From Sphingopyxis sp. (GTDB lineage Bacteria > Pseudomonadota > Alphaproteobacteria > Sphingomonadales > Sphingomonadaceae), in the NCBI RefSeq assembly GCF_016463645.1, contig NZ_JAEMQX010000016.1, forward strand, positions 1,153 through 51,495: DNA of 50,343 nucleotides, in the 5' to 3' direction. A model generated the notes under the pieces. The model saw only the letters and a program-made list of their open reading frames with translations. It was not told the origin of the DNA and did not search any database. The position numbers were made by a program, and so were the translations under genes. Positions 32,244-40,541 of this stretch are shown here, piece by piece (within the stretch, counting starts at the first letter, position 1; every line of letters starts with the position of its first letter).

Positions 32244-33380
32244 ATGACCACCAAAGCAACAGCATCGAACGAGCCGGTAGGGCGGCTCCTGGGTTGGCTG
32301 GGGTTTCGCCAGACGCGTGGCGACGGCCCCGACGCGGGCCATGCGCCACCGGGCAGCGACGGCTTGCGCAATCTGGCTCGCGAGGCGCGCTACGAGCTTG
32401 CCGCTTCGATCACGTCGTTTCTCGTCGACAACGACCTCGACGTCTCGCCGGCCAACCTGCTGCTCGCGCATAGCGCCTTTTCGGGCCGCAATCCGCGGCT
32501 GGCGCGGCAAATCATCGCGCAGGCGCAAAGGCCTGAAGGGATCAGCCAGAAATGGCTGAGCGATCTCGACGAGCAGGACAGCAACCAGCCCGACCGCGTC
32601 GAACTCGACCGGCTGATGACGCGCCTCGAAACCAATATCGAGGCATTCCAGGCGAATACGAAGGAAGCGCGAACCGCCACCACCGATTACGGGACCGAAC
32701 TCGAACAGCATGTCGACGACCTCGAACAGCTCCAGAAAACGGGCCGTATCGTCTCGAGCCTCGCCGACCTCGCCAAGGTCATGCTCGAGCGCACGCGCAA
32801 GGCCGAGGACGATATGCGCAAGAGCGAGGACGAGGCGAAGGCGCTTCGCCGCAGCCTCGACCGCGCCAAGCGCGATGCCGAACTCGATTATCTGACCGGC
32901 CTGCCGAACCGCCGCGCCTTCGAGGCGTTGCTCGACCGGCATTACAAGGAAGCGCGCGCCGCGGTCGAACCGCTGAGCGTCGCCTTCTGCGACATCGACG
33001 AGTTCAAGAAGATCAACGATCTCCACGGCCACGAGGCGGGCGACCGCGTGATCAAGGCGATCGCCGACACGCTGGCGCGCATCTCGAACGATCATTGCCA
33101 TGTCGCACGTCACGGCGGCGAGGAATTCGTCATGCTGTTCCGCGGCCTGACCCCGACGCAGGCGGCCGAAAAGCTCGACGACGCGCGCGAGGCGCTCGCC
33201 GACCGGCGACTTATCAACCGCAAGACCGACGAGCCCTTCGGCCAGATCACCTTCTCGGGCGGGGTCGCCGACGTGTTCGGCTATGGCGACACGCGCGCCG
33301 CGCTCAAGGCCGCCGACGAAGCGCTGTACCGGGCCAAGGACGACGGACGGAACTGCATCCGGATCGCCGATCCGGCCTGA
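32244..33380 (+). CDS. Diguanylate cyclase (GGDEF family)
   Basis: A 378-residue soluble enzyme making cyclic di-GMP from two GTP. The GGDEF domain occupies about 215-375, starting DYLTGLPNRRAFEALL, with the metal site CDIDEFKKINDLHGHEAGD and the active-site motif GGEEF (in RHGGEEFVMLF). The inhibitory I-site RxxD expected five residues before the motif is absent (NDHC there), so product inhibition is probably lost. The N-terminal 150 residues form a small helical domain (YELAASITSFLVDNDLDVSPANLLLAHSAFSG) and a coiled coil (about 150-215), suggesting dimerisation by signal-driven coil pairing. A tandem PilZ protein in this window could be a receptor for its product. Confidence 0.93.
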   Translation: MTTKATASNEPVGRLLGWLGFRQTRGDGPDAGHAPPGSDGLRNLAREARYELAASITSFLVDNDLDVSPANLLLAHSAFSGRNPRLARQIIAQAQRPEGISQKWLSDLDEQDSNQPDRVELDRLMTRLETNIEAFQANTKEARTATTDYGTELEQHVDDLEQLQKTGRIVSSLADLAKVMLERTRKAEDDMRKSEDEAKALRRSLDRAKRDAELDYLTGLPNRRAFEALLDRHYKEARAAVEPLSVAFCDIDEFKKINDLHGHEAGDRVIKAIADTLARISNDHCHVARHGGEEFVMLFRGLTPTQAAEKLDDAREALADRRLINRKTDEPFGQITFSGGVADVFGYGDTRAALKAADEALYRAKDDGRNCIRIADPA

Positions 33381-33410
33381 TCACCGAATTCCCGCGAGGG
33401 GGCGGGAGTT

Positions 33411-33441
33411 GCGGGCGGCCGGCACCAGACCGGCCGCCCGC
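33411..33441. terminator. Strong bidirectional hairpin
   Basis: A perfect 12-bp stem GCGGGCGGCCGG / CCGGCCGCCCGC with a 7-base loop lies between the convergent cyclase gene and the glucan locus, ending both. There is no marked U-tract. Confidence 0.75.
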
Positions 33442-33452
33442 AGCGAACCCCG

Positions 33453-34745
33453 TCAGACGGCCGGGCGCCGCGCATAATAGCCGAAACCGGCGATGACCGC
33501 ATAGCAAAGCGCGGGAAGGACGAGCGCCATCCCCAGACCGACATTGTCGGCGAGCAGGCCGTAAAGCGCGGGAATCACCGCGCCGCCGGCAATCGCGACG
33601 TTGATGATGCCCGATCCGTCGGCGGCGCGCGGCCCCAGCTTCTCGCACGCGAGGCTGAAGATCGTCGGAAACATGATCGAATTCATCAGGCCCACCGCGA
33701 GCAGCGAATAGCCCGCCGTCGTCCCGGTGCTGTTCGCCGAAATGGCGATGAGCGTGATCGCGCCCGCCGCAACGGTGGCGAGCAGCAGCCCCGGGCTCAC
33801 GACGCGCAACAACCCCGATCCGATGAAACGCCCGACGAGGGCGCCGCCCCAATAGAAGGCGAGCAGCTTGCCCGCCTCGGCATCGCTGAGGTTCAGGACA
33901 TGCGCCTGCGCCAGATAATTGACGAGGAAGCTGCCGATCGCGACTTCGGCGCCGACATAGAGGAAGATGCAGAGCGCGCCATAACCGAAGCGGGGGCGTT
34001 TCAGCAGCGCGATGCCGTCGGACAGGCTCGACGCCTCGTGCCGTTCGCCCTGCAGGCGATTGCGGAACATCCAGACCACCGCGGCGACCACTGCCAGCGC
34101 CGCGGCGATGCCGAGATAGCCGTGGACGATCGCCTGGCTTTCGGCGGTGCGATAGGCATCGAGTTCGACGCCCGACAACTGGTCGGCGGTCACCGCCGCG
34201 AGGCTGCCGAGGATCAGGATCGACCCGAAATAGGGAAAGAGCGTCGTTCCGAGCGAATTGAACGCCTGCGCAAAGGTCAGCCGGCTGTGCGTCGTCGCTG
34301 CGGGCCCGAGCAGGCTGATCAGCGGATTGGCGACCACCTGCACCAGCACGACGCCGCTCGCGAGGATGAAATAGGCGAAGAGGAAGACTCCGAAGACCGC
34401 GGTCTGGCTCGCCGGAATGAAGAGCAGGCAGCCGGCGATCATCGTCACCAGCCCCGCGACCGCACCGCGCATATAGCCGATCCGCTTGACGAGCCGCGAT
34501 CCGGGAATGCCGACGATCGCATAGGCGATGAAGAACCACACCTGGACCAGCGACACTTCGAAGAAACTGAGCGTGAACAGCTCCTTGAGCTTCGGCATGA
34601 TGACGTCGTTCAACGACGTGATGCCGCCGAAAATGAAGAACAGTCCCATCACGAACAGGCGCAGTTCGGGCGCGTCGATATGCGTCCCCTGCCCTTCGCC
34701 GGCGTGCGGATCGCCGCTCGACGTCACGTCTGGCGCTAAAGCCAT
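33453..34745 (-). CDS. FucP/GluP-type MFS sugar permease
   Basis: A 430-residue inner-membrane transporter of the fucose/galactose/glucose proton-symporter family, with about twelve transmembrane segments. Typical blocks are FFIFGGITSLNDVIMPKLKELF (segment 1), AYAIVGIPGSRLVKRIGYMRG and QVVANPLISLLGPAATTHSRLTFAQAFNSLGTTLFPYFGS. It would import glucose freed by the GH3 enzyme encoded just upstream (47-base gap). It is the last gene of the glucan locus before the 33411 hairpin, and probably shares the operator-controlled GH3 promoter. Confidence 0.9.
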   Translation of the reverse strand: MALAPDVTSSGDPHAGEGQGTHIDAPELRLFVMGLFFIFGGITSLNDVIMPKLKELFTLSFFEVSLVQVWFFIAYAIVGIPGSRLVKRIGYMRGAVAGLVTMIAGCLLFIPASQTAVFGVFLFAYFILASGVVLVQVVANPLISLLGPAATTHSRLTFAQAFNSLGTTLFPYFGSILILGSLAAVTADQLSGVELDAYRTAESQAIVHGYLGIAAALAVVAAVVWMFRNRLQGERHEASSLSDGIALLKRPRFGYGALCIFLYVGAEVAIGSFLVNYLAQAHVLNLSDAEAGKLLAFYWGGALVGRFIGSGLLRVVSPGLLLATVAAGAITLIAISANSTGTTAGYSLLAVGLMNSIMFPTIFSLACEKLGPRAADGSGIINVAIAGGAVIPALYGLLADNVGLGMALVLPALCYAVIAGFGYYARRPAV

Positions 34746-34792
34746 CTTCCTCTCCCCAATATCGGTCTATGCCAACCCGTCTTCGGGTCTGG

Positions 34793-37261
34793 TCATTTTG
34801 CCTTCGGCGGACAAGGAAGATTGTCGCCGACCGCCTGCACATTCGTATTCAGCAGCGTCGCGGCGAAGCCCTTGTCGGCGGTGACGCTGAGCGCATAATC
34901 GAGTTTCTGCAGGTTCGCGCCGGCGTCGGCGAAACAGCGCAGCGGGATACGCATCGACGTCACCTCGCCCTTCGGCGCCGCCCTGACCATATCCGTGATG
35001 TCGAACGCCTGCCCGCCGAGCGCGAGCTGCACCGGGCCGGAGCCGGGCGCGTCGATACGCCATTCGACGCGGAGCGCGAAGCTGTTGTTGAGCTGGCGCG
35101 TCAGGTCGGCATAGGGGCCCGACAGGTGGAATGACGCGGGACCGGTCCAGACGAGGCTCTTGCCGTCCTCCTGCGCCTTCACGTCGACCGATCGCGCCGC
35201 GAGCAGGCCGCCGGGGCTCGTCACCGGCACGGATTCGACCGGGCGCGCGCCGCCCGCGTCGGTCACCGTCAGCACCCACGGCGACCGCGCGCGGCCGCCC
35301 GAGAAGAAATTCTCGACGTTGAGCGCCGCCGAAATGTCGACACCCAGCTCTTCCGAAAGCTGCGGCACCGTCGTCGTCGCGCCATATTTCAGCCCATAGC
35401 CGACCGCGAACTGCGGCTTTTCGACCGGCGATCGCGCGTCGGACGGCCAGGCGAAGGGCAAGGTGCCGGTAAAGGCGCGCGGCGTCTTGCCGTCCTTGCC
35501 CGCGACGAGAACGTCGGCGACGCCCGCGCCCTGCGAGCCCGGCAGCCAGCCCGCGACGAAGGCGTCGGCGGCGTTGATCTCGGGATTGGTGAACATCGGC
35601 CGTCCCGACAGGAAAAGCGCCACCACCGGAATGCCCGCGGCCTTCAGCTTCCTGAGCGTCGCGAGATCGGTCGCCTCGGTCGGCTGATAGTCGAGCGTGG
35701 CGACATCGCCCTGGAATTCGGCGTACGGCGGCTCGCCGAACACCACGATCGCGACGTCGGGCTTTTCCCTGAACGCGCCGTCCCCGGACAGCGTCGCAAC
35801 GCCGCCCGCCTCGCGCACCGACCTGTCGAGCGCCTCCCAGATCGTCTGGCCGTTCGGGAAGTCCGAGCGGACGACGTCGGTGCCCTGCCAGCTGATCGTC
35901 CAGCCGCCCGACTGGATCGCCATATTGTCGGCTGCGGGGCCGGTGACGAGCACGCGCGCGCCGGGTCTGATCGGCAGGACGCCGCCGTTATTCTTCAGGA
36001 GGACCAGCGACTTGGCAACCGCCTCTCTTGCCACGGCGAGGTGATCGGCGGCGCCGACCGCGGCAAAATCGCCCCGATCCACATGCCCCTCGGCAAAGAG
36101 ACCCAGCTTGTATTTCACGCGCAGGATACGCCGCACCGCATCGTCGAGACGGGCGGCGGGGATCGTGCCGTCCTTCGCCTGCCTCAGCGTCGTTTCATAG
36201 AGGCCCTTCCAGCTGTCGGGCGCCATGAACATGTCGAGCCCGGCGTTGATCGACTGCGCGCAGTCGGTGACGCTGCACCCCGCGACCTGTCCGTGGCCGT
36301 TCCAGTCGCCGACCACGAAACCCTCGAAGCCCATCTTCTTCTTGAGCGCGTCGGTGAGCAGCCCCTTGTTGCCGTGATGCTTGACGCCGTTCCAGCTCGA
36401 GAAGCTGGCCATCACGGTCAGCGCGCCCGCGTCGATCGCGGCGGGATAGCCCATGGCGTGCTTCGCGATCAGTTCCTTCTCGCCGATCTTCGCGTCGCCC
36501 TGATCCTTGCCCTCGAACGTCCCGCCGTCGGCGAGGAAATGCTTCGCGGTCGCGGCGACATGGCTGGCGCCCACGGTCTTGCCCGCGACAAGCGGCCCCT
36601 GCAGCCCGATGACCATCGCCTTCGCATAATCGGCGACGAGCTCCGGATCGGATGCATAGCCTTCGTAGCTGCGCCCCCAGCGCAGGTCCTGCGGCACCGC
36701 GAGCGTCGGCGCGAAGGTCCATTCGATCCCGCTCCCGGCGATTTCGGCGGCGGTGACCGCGCCGATGCGCTGGATCAGCTCGGGATCGCGCGCGGCGCCA
36801 AGGCCGATATTGTGCGGGAACAGCGTCGCACCGGGGATATTGTTATGCCCGTGGACCGCGTCGACACCGAAGATGATCGGGATCGCGACGCCATTGGCCT
36901 GCGGACGCAGCGACACGGCGCGGAACTCGCCGACAAGCCTGGCCCAGTCGGCCGCGCTCGACCGTTCGTTGCCGTTGGGACCGCTGTTGCCGCCCGCGAG
37001 GATCGATCCCAGCGGATAGGTTTCAAGGTCCTTCGGTGTGATCGTGCTGATGTCGCCCTGGATCAGCTGGCCGACCTTCTGCTCGATCGTCATCTTCTTC
37101 ATCAGCGCGTCGATGCGCGCTTCGGTTCCGGGATCGGAGATCGCGGCGGGGCTCTTTGCCGCCGGCCATAATTCGGGGTGGACGGTCGCGTCCTGCGGCG
37201 CGGCCATTGCGGTTCCCGCCATGAGCAGTGCGATCGCGATACCCGTTGCCTGTCGGCGCAT
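34793..37261 (-). CDS. GH3 beta-glucosidase / exo-beta-glucanase
   Basis: An exported 822-residue glycoside hydrolase family 3 enzyme. ATG 37261 is preferred because GGGAGAG precedes it; another in-frame ATG four codons upstream (37273) overlaps that ribosome site. A signal peptide ends at TAMAAP. The (beta/alpha)8 domain contains PIIFGVDAVHGHNNI and the nucleophile aspartate in GFVVGDWNGHG (about residue 319 from this start). The second domain includes LLKNNGGVLPI and GWTISWQG, and a C-terminal beta-rich extension (about 660-822) is probably an added carbohydrate-binding part. It would cut glucose or short glucans from beta-1,3/1,4-glucan fragments in the periplasm. A LacI-type operator lies 18 bases upstream. 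Confidence 0.93.
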   Translation of the reverse strand: MRRQATGIAIALLMAGTAMAAPQDATVHPELWPAAKSPAAISDPGTEARIDALMKKMTIEQKVGQLIQGDISTITPKDLETYPLGSILAGGNSGPNGNERSSAADWARLVGEFRAVSLRPQANGVAIPIIFGVDAVHGHNNIPGATLFPHNIGLGAARDPELIQRIGAVTAAEIAGSGIEWTFAPTLAVPQDLRWGRSYEGYASDPELVADYAKAMVIGLQGPLVAGKTVGASHVAATAKHFLADGGTFEGKDQGDAKIGEKELIAKHAMGYPAAIDAGALTVMASFSSWNGVKHHGNKGLLTDALKKKMGFEGFVVGDWNGHGQVAGCSVTDCAQSINAGLDMFMAPDSWKGLYETTLRQAKDGTIPAARLDDAVRRILRVKYKLGLFAEGHVDRGDFAAVGAADHLAVAREAVAKSLVLLKNNGGVLPIRPGARVLVTGPAADNMAIQSGGWTISWQGTDVVRSDFPNGQTIWEALDRSVREAGGVATLSGDGAFREKPDVAIVVFGEPPYAEFQGDVATLDYQPTEATDLATLRKLKAAGIPVVALFLSGRPMFTNPEINAADAFVAGWLPGSQGAGVADVLVAGKDGKTPRAFTGTLPFAWPSDARSPVEKPQFAVGYGLKYGATTTVPQLSEELGVDISAALNVENFFSGGRARSPWVLTVTDAGGARPVESVPVTSPGGLLAARSVDVKAQEDGKSLVWTGPASFHLSGPYADLTRQLNNSFALRVEWRIDAPGSGPVQLALGGQAFDITDMVRAAPKGEVTSMRIPLRCFADAGANLQKLDYALSVTADKGFAATLLNTNVQAVGDNLPCPPKAK

Positions 37262-37278
37262 TGTCTCTCCCATCCCTT

Positions 37279-37297
37279 TTATGTGAACGTTATCAAA
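37279..37297. promoter_or_regulatory. LacI-type operator before the GH3 gene
   Basis: The site TTATGTGAACGTTATC (37279-37294) contains the central AACGTT typical of LacI-family operators; read the other way it is TGATAACGTTCACA (37283-37296). The same 16 bases occur in the receptor promoter (48495-48510). It sits between the GH3 start and its probable promoter, so binding would repress. Confidence 0.8.
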
Positions 37298-37349
37298 ATT
37301 GATGTCGCATAGGGTGCGGACGAAATCAAGCGCTCTGTTCGGGGAGAGC

Positions 37350-38543
37350 TCAGCGCGGGCGCGGCATCGTCGCGAGCAGCAGCACCGCGATCGCGGTCAG
37401 CCCCGCAAGCAACAGGAAAAGCGCGTCATATCCAAAGCCCGGCACGAGCGAGATGGTGAGCCACGGCATGATCAGCGACGGCACGGTATTGGTGAGGTTG
37501 AAGATGCCGAGGTCGCGCCCGCGCCGGTCCGACCGCGGCAGGATGCGCAACGTCTGGCTGGTGTGGAGCGAGAGGAACACCGTCGTCGCGGTGCCGAAGG
37601 CCAGATAGCTCGCCTTCGCCATGTCGATTTCGGCCGAAAAGGCCATGCCGATCATCCCCGCCGCCGAAACCGCGGCGCTGACGACGAGCGGCAGAAACGG
37701 CCGGTCGTTGCGATCGGCCCAGCGACCGCCGATCAGCGCGATCGGGATGGCGAGCGAAAGCGCAATCCCGAAAATACGCGCTTTTTCATTGTCGTTCATC
37801 GCGGGATCGATCGATCGAAACCAGAAATAGAGATAGGCGAACAACGCCGCCTCGGCGATCTGGACCAGCAGGCGCGCCAGCCACATCCGGATCGCGGGGC
37901 CCGTCGGACGCCGCGGCGAAGCGTCCTGAAAGTGCGCGGGCGGCGCGGTGAGTTCGGGAAAGGTGCGCGGCCGGCCGAACAGCAGGACGGGCAGCACCGC
38001 GCCCGCGACGAGCAGCGCGATGACCGCCAGCCGGCCTTCGCCCGATACCAGCCCCGGCCAGGTCACGAGCGCCCCCGACCAGGCGCCGAGCGCGGGCGAG
38101 AAGGCGAGCAGCCCGCCGAGCAGTCCCTTCTGCTCGTCGGGCACGAGGTCCCCCGCCCAGGCCGCAAGCGGCCCGAGCATCATGTTGAGCGCGAGCTGCC
38201 ACGCGATGATGACCCCGACCAGCGTCCACACATCGCGCGCGAGCGGCACGAGGAGGAGGAGCAACAGGCTCAGTCCCAGTCCGGCGAGCACCCAGCCGCG
38301 GCGGTTATGCGTCCGATCGCTGAGCCAGCCGAAAAATATCCCGCCGGCGCTCGCGCCGATCGCCCCGAAAAAGGTGGTATAGCCGAGGGCCTGAACGTCG
38401 GCCGTTCCGACCAGTTCGGTCATCCGGCCGGGCAACCAGATCGTCAGGAAGGGAACATAGGCGATCGCGCCGCCCGCCGAGGCGAGCGCGTAGAGAAGCA
38501 GGAAACCCGGCGACTGGCGCCGCGCCGCGGCGGTGTCAGCCAT
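37350..38543 (-). CDS. MFS transporter (probable glucan oligosaccharide or sugar permease)
   Basis: A 397-residue inner-membrane protein with about twelve transmembrane segments. The loop GWLSDRTHNRRGWVLAG between segments 2 and 3 is the MFS signature, and the second-half copy is GGRWADRNDRPFLPL. It resembles the sugar/cation-symporter-type MFS proteins common beside sphingomonad and Caulobacter glycosidases. The start overlaps the end of the lacI-type gene by eight bases. It most likely carries oligosaccharides produced by GH16 across the inner membrane; the exact sugar is inferred from context. Confidence 0.85.
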   Translation of the reverse strand: MADTAAARRQSPGFLLLYALASAGGAIAYVPFLTIWLPGRMTELVGTADVQALGYTTFFGAIGASAGGIFFGWLSDRTHNRRGWVLAGLGLSLLLLLLVPLARDVWTLVGVIIAWQLALNMMLGPLAAWAGDLVPDEQKGLLGGLLAFSPALGAWSGALVTWPGLVSGEGRLAVIALLVAGAVLPVLLFGRPRTFPELTAPPAHFQDASPRRPTGPAIRMWLARLLVQIAEAALFAYLYFWFRSIDPAMNDNEKARIFGIALSLAIPIALIGGRWADRNDRPFLPLVVSAAVSAAGMIGMAFSAEIDMAKASYLAFGTATTVFLSLHTSQTLRILPRSDRRGRDLGIFNLTNTVPSLIMPWLTISLVPGFGYDALFLLLAGLTAIAVLLLATMPRPR

Positions 38544-39597
38544 GAACGACGGCCGGCGCGGCGGTCGATCCGCGCGGCACCAGTCCGCCCTGCACGCGCG
38601 TCGGCTCGGTCGGGCGCTGTCCCCCGCGCTGCGCCGCGATGATCAGTTCGACCGCCCGCGATGCGGTCTCGGCCACCGGCTGGTCGACCGCGGTCAGCGC
38701 CGGCTGGGTGAAGCGCACCACGGGGGTATTGTCGAAACTGACGATCGACAATTGCCCCGGCACGTCGAGTCCCTTTTCGCGCGCGACCTCGAGCGTCGCG
38801 AGCGCCATCTGGTCGCTGCTCGCGATGATCGCGGTCGGCGGGTTCGCACCGTCGAGAAGTTGCCGTGCCGCCACCGCGCCCGACGCATAGGTGAAATCGC
38901 CCTCGACGAGCAGCCCGGCGGTCGGTAGCCCCTCGACCGCCATCTCGCCTTCCCATCCGTCGATGCGCCAGCGGCTGAGGCTATATTCGGGCGAGCCGGC
39001 GATGAAGCCGATCCGTTTGTGCCCGAGGTCGACCAGATGCCGCGTCGCGCGCCGCGCCGACCCCTCGTCGTCCATCGTGAGTGCGATGCCCGCCGCGCCG
39101 TCGCGCGAACCGATGCGCGCGAACGGGATTTTCTGCTGGTCGAGCAGCCCGACGATCAGCGGATTGTCCGAGTGCGGCGGGGTCAGGATCACGCCGTCGG
39201 GCTGAAGCGCGGCGATCGCCGCGCGCAGCTCGCGCTCGACATGGTCGTTATGCGTGTCGACCAGCTCGAAGATCATGCGATAGCCATATTCGGCGCATTT
39301 CAGCATCCCGCCGAGCAGCATCTGGTCGACCCAGTCGACGCCCTGCCGCCCCTGCCAGTCGGCGATCGTGCGTTCGCGGTCGTTGATCGCGAGGATCAGA
39401 TAGGAGCGTGACCCACTCATTCGCTGCGCCGCGATCGACGGGACATAGCCCAGCTTGTCGATCGACGCCTGGACGCGTTCCTTCATTTCGGGACGGACGT
39501 TGGGTTCGTCGTTGATGACGCGGCTCACCGTCTGCAGCGACACTCCCGCGTCGGCTGCCACATGCTTGATCGTTACCGATTGCCGCCGACGCCCCAT
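38536..39597 (-). CDS. LacI-family transcriptional repressor
   Basis: A 353-residue repressor. The helix-turn-helix lies at about 7-30 (TIKHVAADAGVSLQTVSRVIN), the hinge helix is near RPEMKERVQASIDKLGYVPS...AAQRM, and a periplasmic-binding-protein-like sugar domain (65-345) includes DGVILTPPHSDN and SIVSFDNTPVVRF. ATG 39597 shares one base with the GH16 stop (TAATG). It most likely binds the paired AACGTT operators before the GH3 gene and the receptor, and releases them when a glucan-derived sugar binds. Confidence 0.94.
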   Translation of the reverse strand: MGRRRQSVTIKHVAADAGVSLQTVSRVINDEPNVRPEMKERVQASIDKLGYVPSIAAQRMSGSRSYLILAINDRERTIADWQGRQGVDWVDQMLLGGMLKCAEYGYRMIFELVDTHNDHVERELRAAIAALQPDGVILTPPHSDNPLIVGLLDQQKIPFARIGSRDGAAGIALTMDDEGSARRATRHLVDLGHKRIGFIAGSPEYSLSRWRIDGWEGEMAVEGLPTAGLLVEGDFTYASGAVAARQLLDGANPPTAIIASSDQMALATLEVAREKGLDVPGQLSIVSFDNTPVVRFTQPALTAVDQPVAETASRAVELIIAAQRGGQRPTEPTRVQGGLVPRGSTAAPAVVHG

Positions 39598-40541
39598 TAT
39601 TGTTCTTGGTCCCCTGCCTCGCCGCATGCGCTAACGGCATCGTTGTCACATTGCCAGACGCGAACCCAATCTATTTCCATATTTTTCGGATATCCGCCTT
39701 CATCGACGCCCTTGATCCCGCGCCCTTCAGCGAGCCCGCCGCCGACCGCGAGGTTCAGGATCAGGTGAAAGGGCCGGTCGAACGGTGCCGCGGGATCGCT
39801 CGATCCGCTCGTCGTCCACTCGCTCGCGACGCGCGTCGCATAGGGCTCCCCGTCGACCGTCCACACGATCCGACCCTTTTTCCACACGATGCCGAAGACA
39901 TGAAAACCATCGAGCGGCGCCGGAAGCGCGGTTTCGTCGCCCTTGTGCCTGTTGTCGGGCCATTGCCCGCCGAAATGCAGTGTGCCGAGGATCCGGTTCT
40001 CGATCCCGCCCGCGCATTCATCGCACCGCACGCCGAGGTTCACCGCTTCCAGAATGTCGATCTCGCCCGATGCCGCCCAGGTGCCGTAATCGTTGGTCTC
40101 GGGAAGCATCCAGATCGCGGGCCATGTCCCCTGCCCCTGCGGCAGCTTCGCGCGCACCTCGATCCGGCCAAAGGTCCACGCCGCCTTCCCGCGCGTGACG
40201 AGCCGCGCCGAGGTGAAAGCCTTGTTCGCCTCAGCCTTCGCCTTTTCCGGATCGCCGCGCTGCGACAGCGGGAAGGCGGGCCCGGTCATCGCTTCCTTGC
40301 GCGCGGTGATGACCAGCTTGCCGTCCGCGACCGCGGCATTGGCGGCGCGGTCGGTATAGCATTGGCGCTCGCTGTTGCCGCCGCCCCAGCAATCGACGTC
40401 GAAATCCCATTTGCTGCGGTCGATCGCGCTGCCCTCGAACTCGTCGGACCAGACGAGCCGCCAGCCGGCCTCTGCCGGCTCGTGCGCGCCGGCGACACCC
40501 GCAAGGGCAAGCGCCGTCAAATGGAAAAGGAGTGGACGCAT
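39597..40541 (-). CDS. GH16 endo-beta-glucanase (laminarinase-type)
   Basis: An exported 314-residue glycoside hydrolase family 16 enzyme. The signal peptide is about 1-19 (LLFHLTALALAGVAGA). The catalytic motif is GEIDILE with nucleophile E160, D162 and acid/base E165. WSDEFEG near the N-terminus and the C-terminal MEIDWVRVWQ are GH16 landmarks. The EIDILE form is typical of laminarinases that cut internal beta-1,3-glucosidic bonds; lichenase activity is possible. The true start is ATG 40541, which shares one base with the halogenase stop (TGATG); a TTG one codon earlier is unlikely. With the GH3 enzyme it degrades beta-glucan to glucose. Confidence 0.94.
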   Translation of the reverse strand: MRPLLFHLTALALAGVAGAHEPAEAGWRLVWSDEFEGSAIDRSKWDFDVDCWGGGNSERQCYTDRAANAAVADGKLVITARKEAMTGPAFPLSQRGDPEKAKAEANKAFTSARLVTRGKAAWTFGRIEVRAKLPQGQGTWPAIWMLPETNDYGTWAASGEIDILEAVNLGVRCDECAGGIENRILGTLHFGGQWPDNRHKGDETALPAPLDGFHVFGIVWKKGRIVWTVDGEPYATRVASEWTTSGSSDPAAPFDRPFHLILNLAVGGGLAEGRGIKGVDEGGYPKNMEIDWVRVWQCDNDAVSACGEAGDQEQ

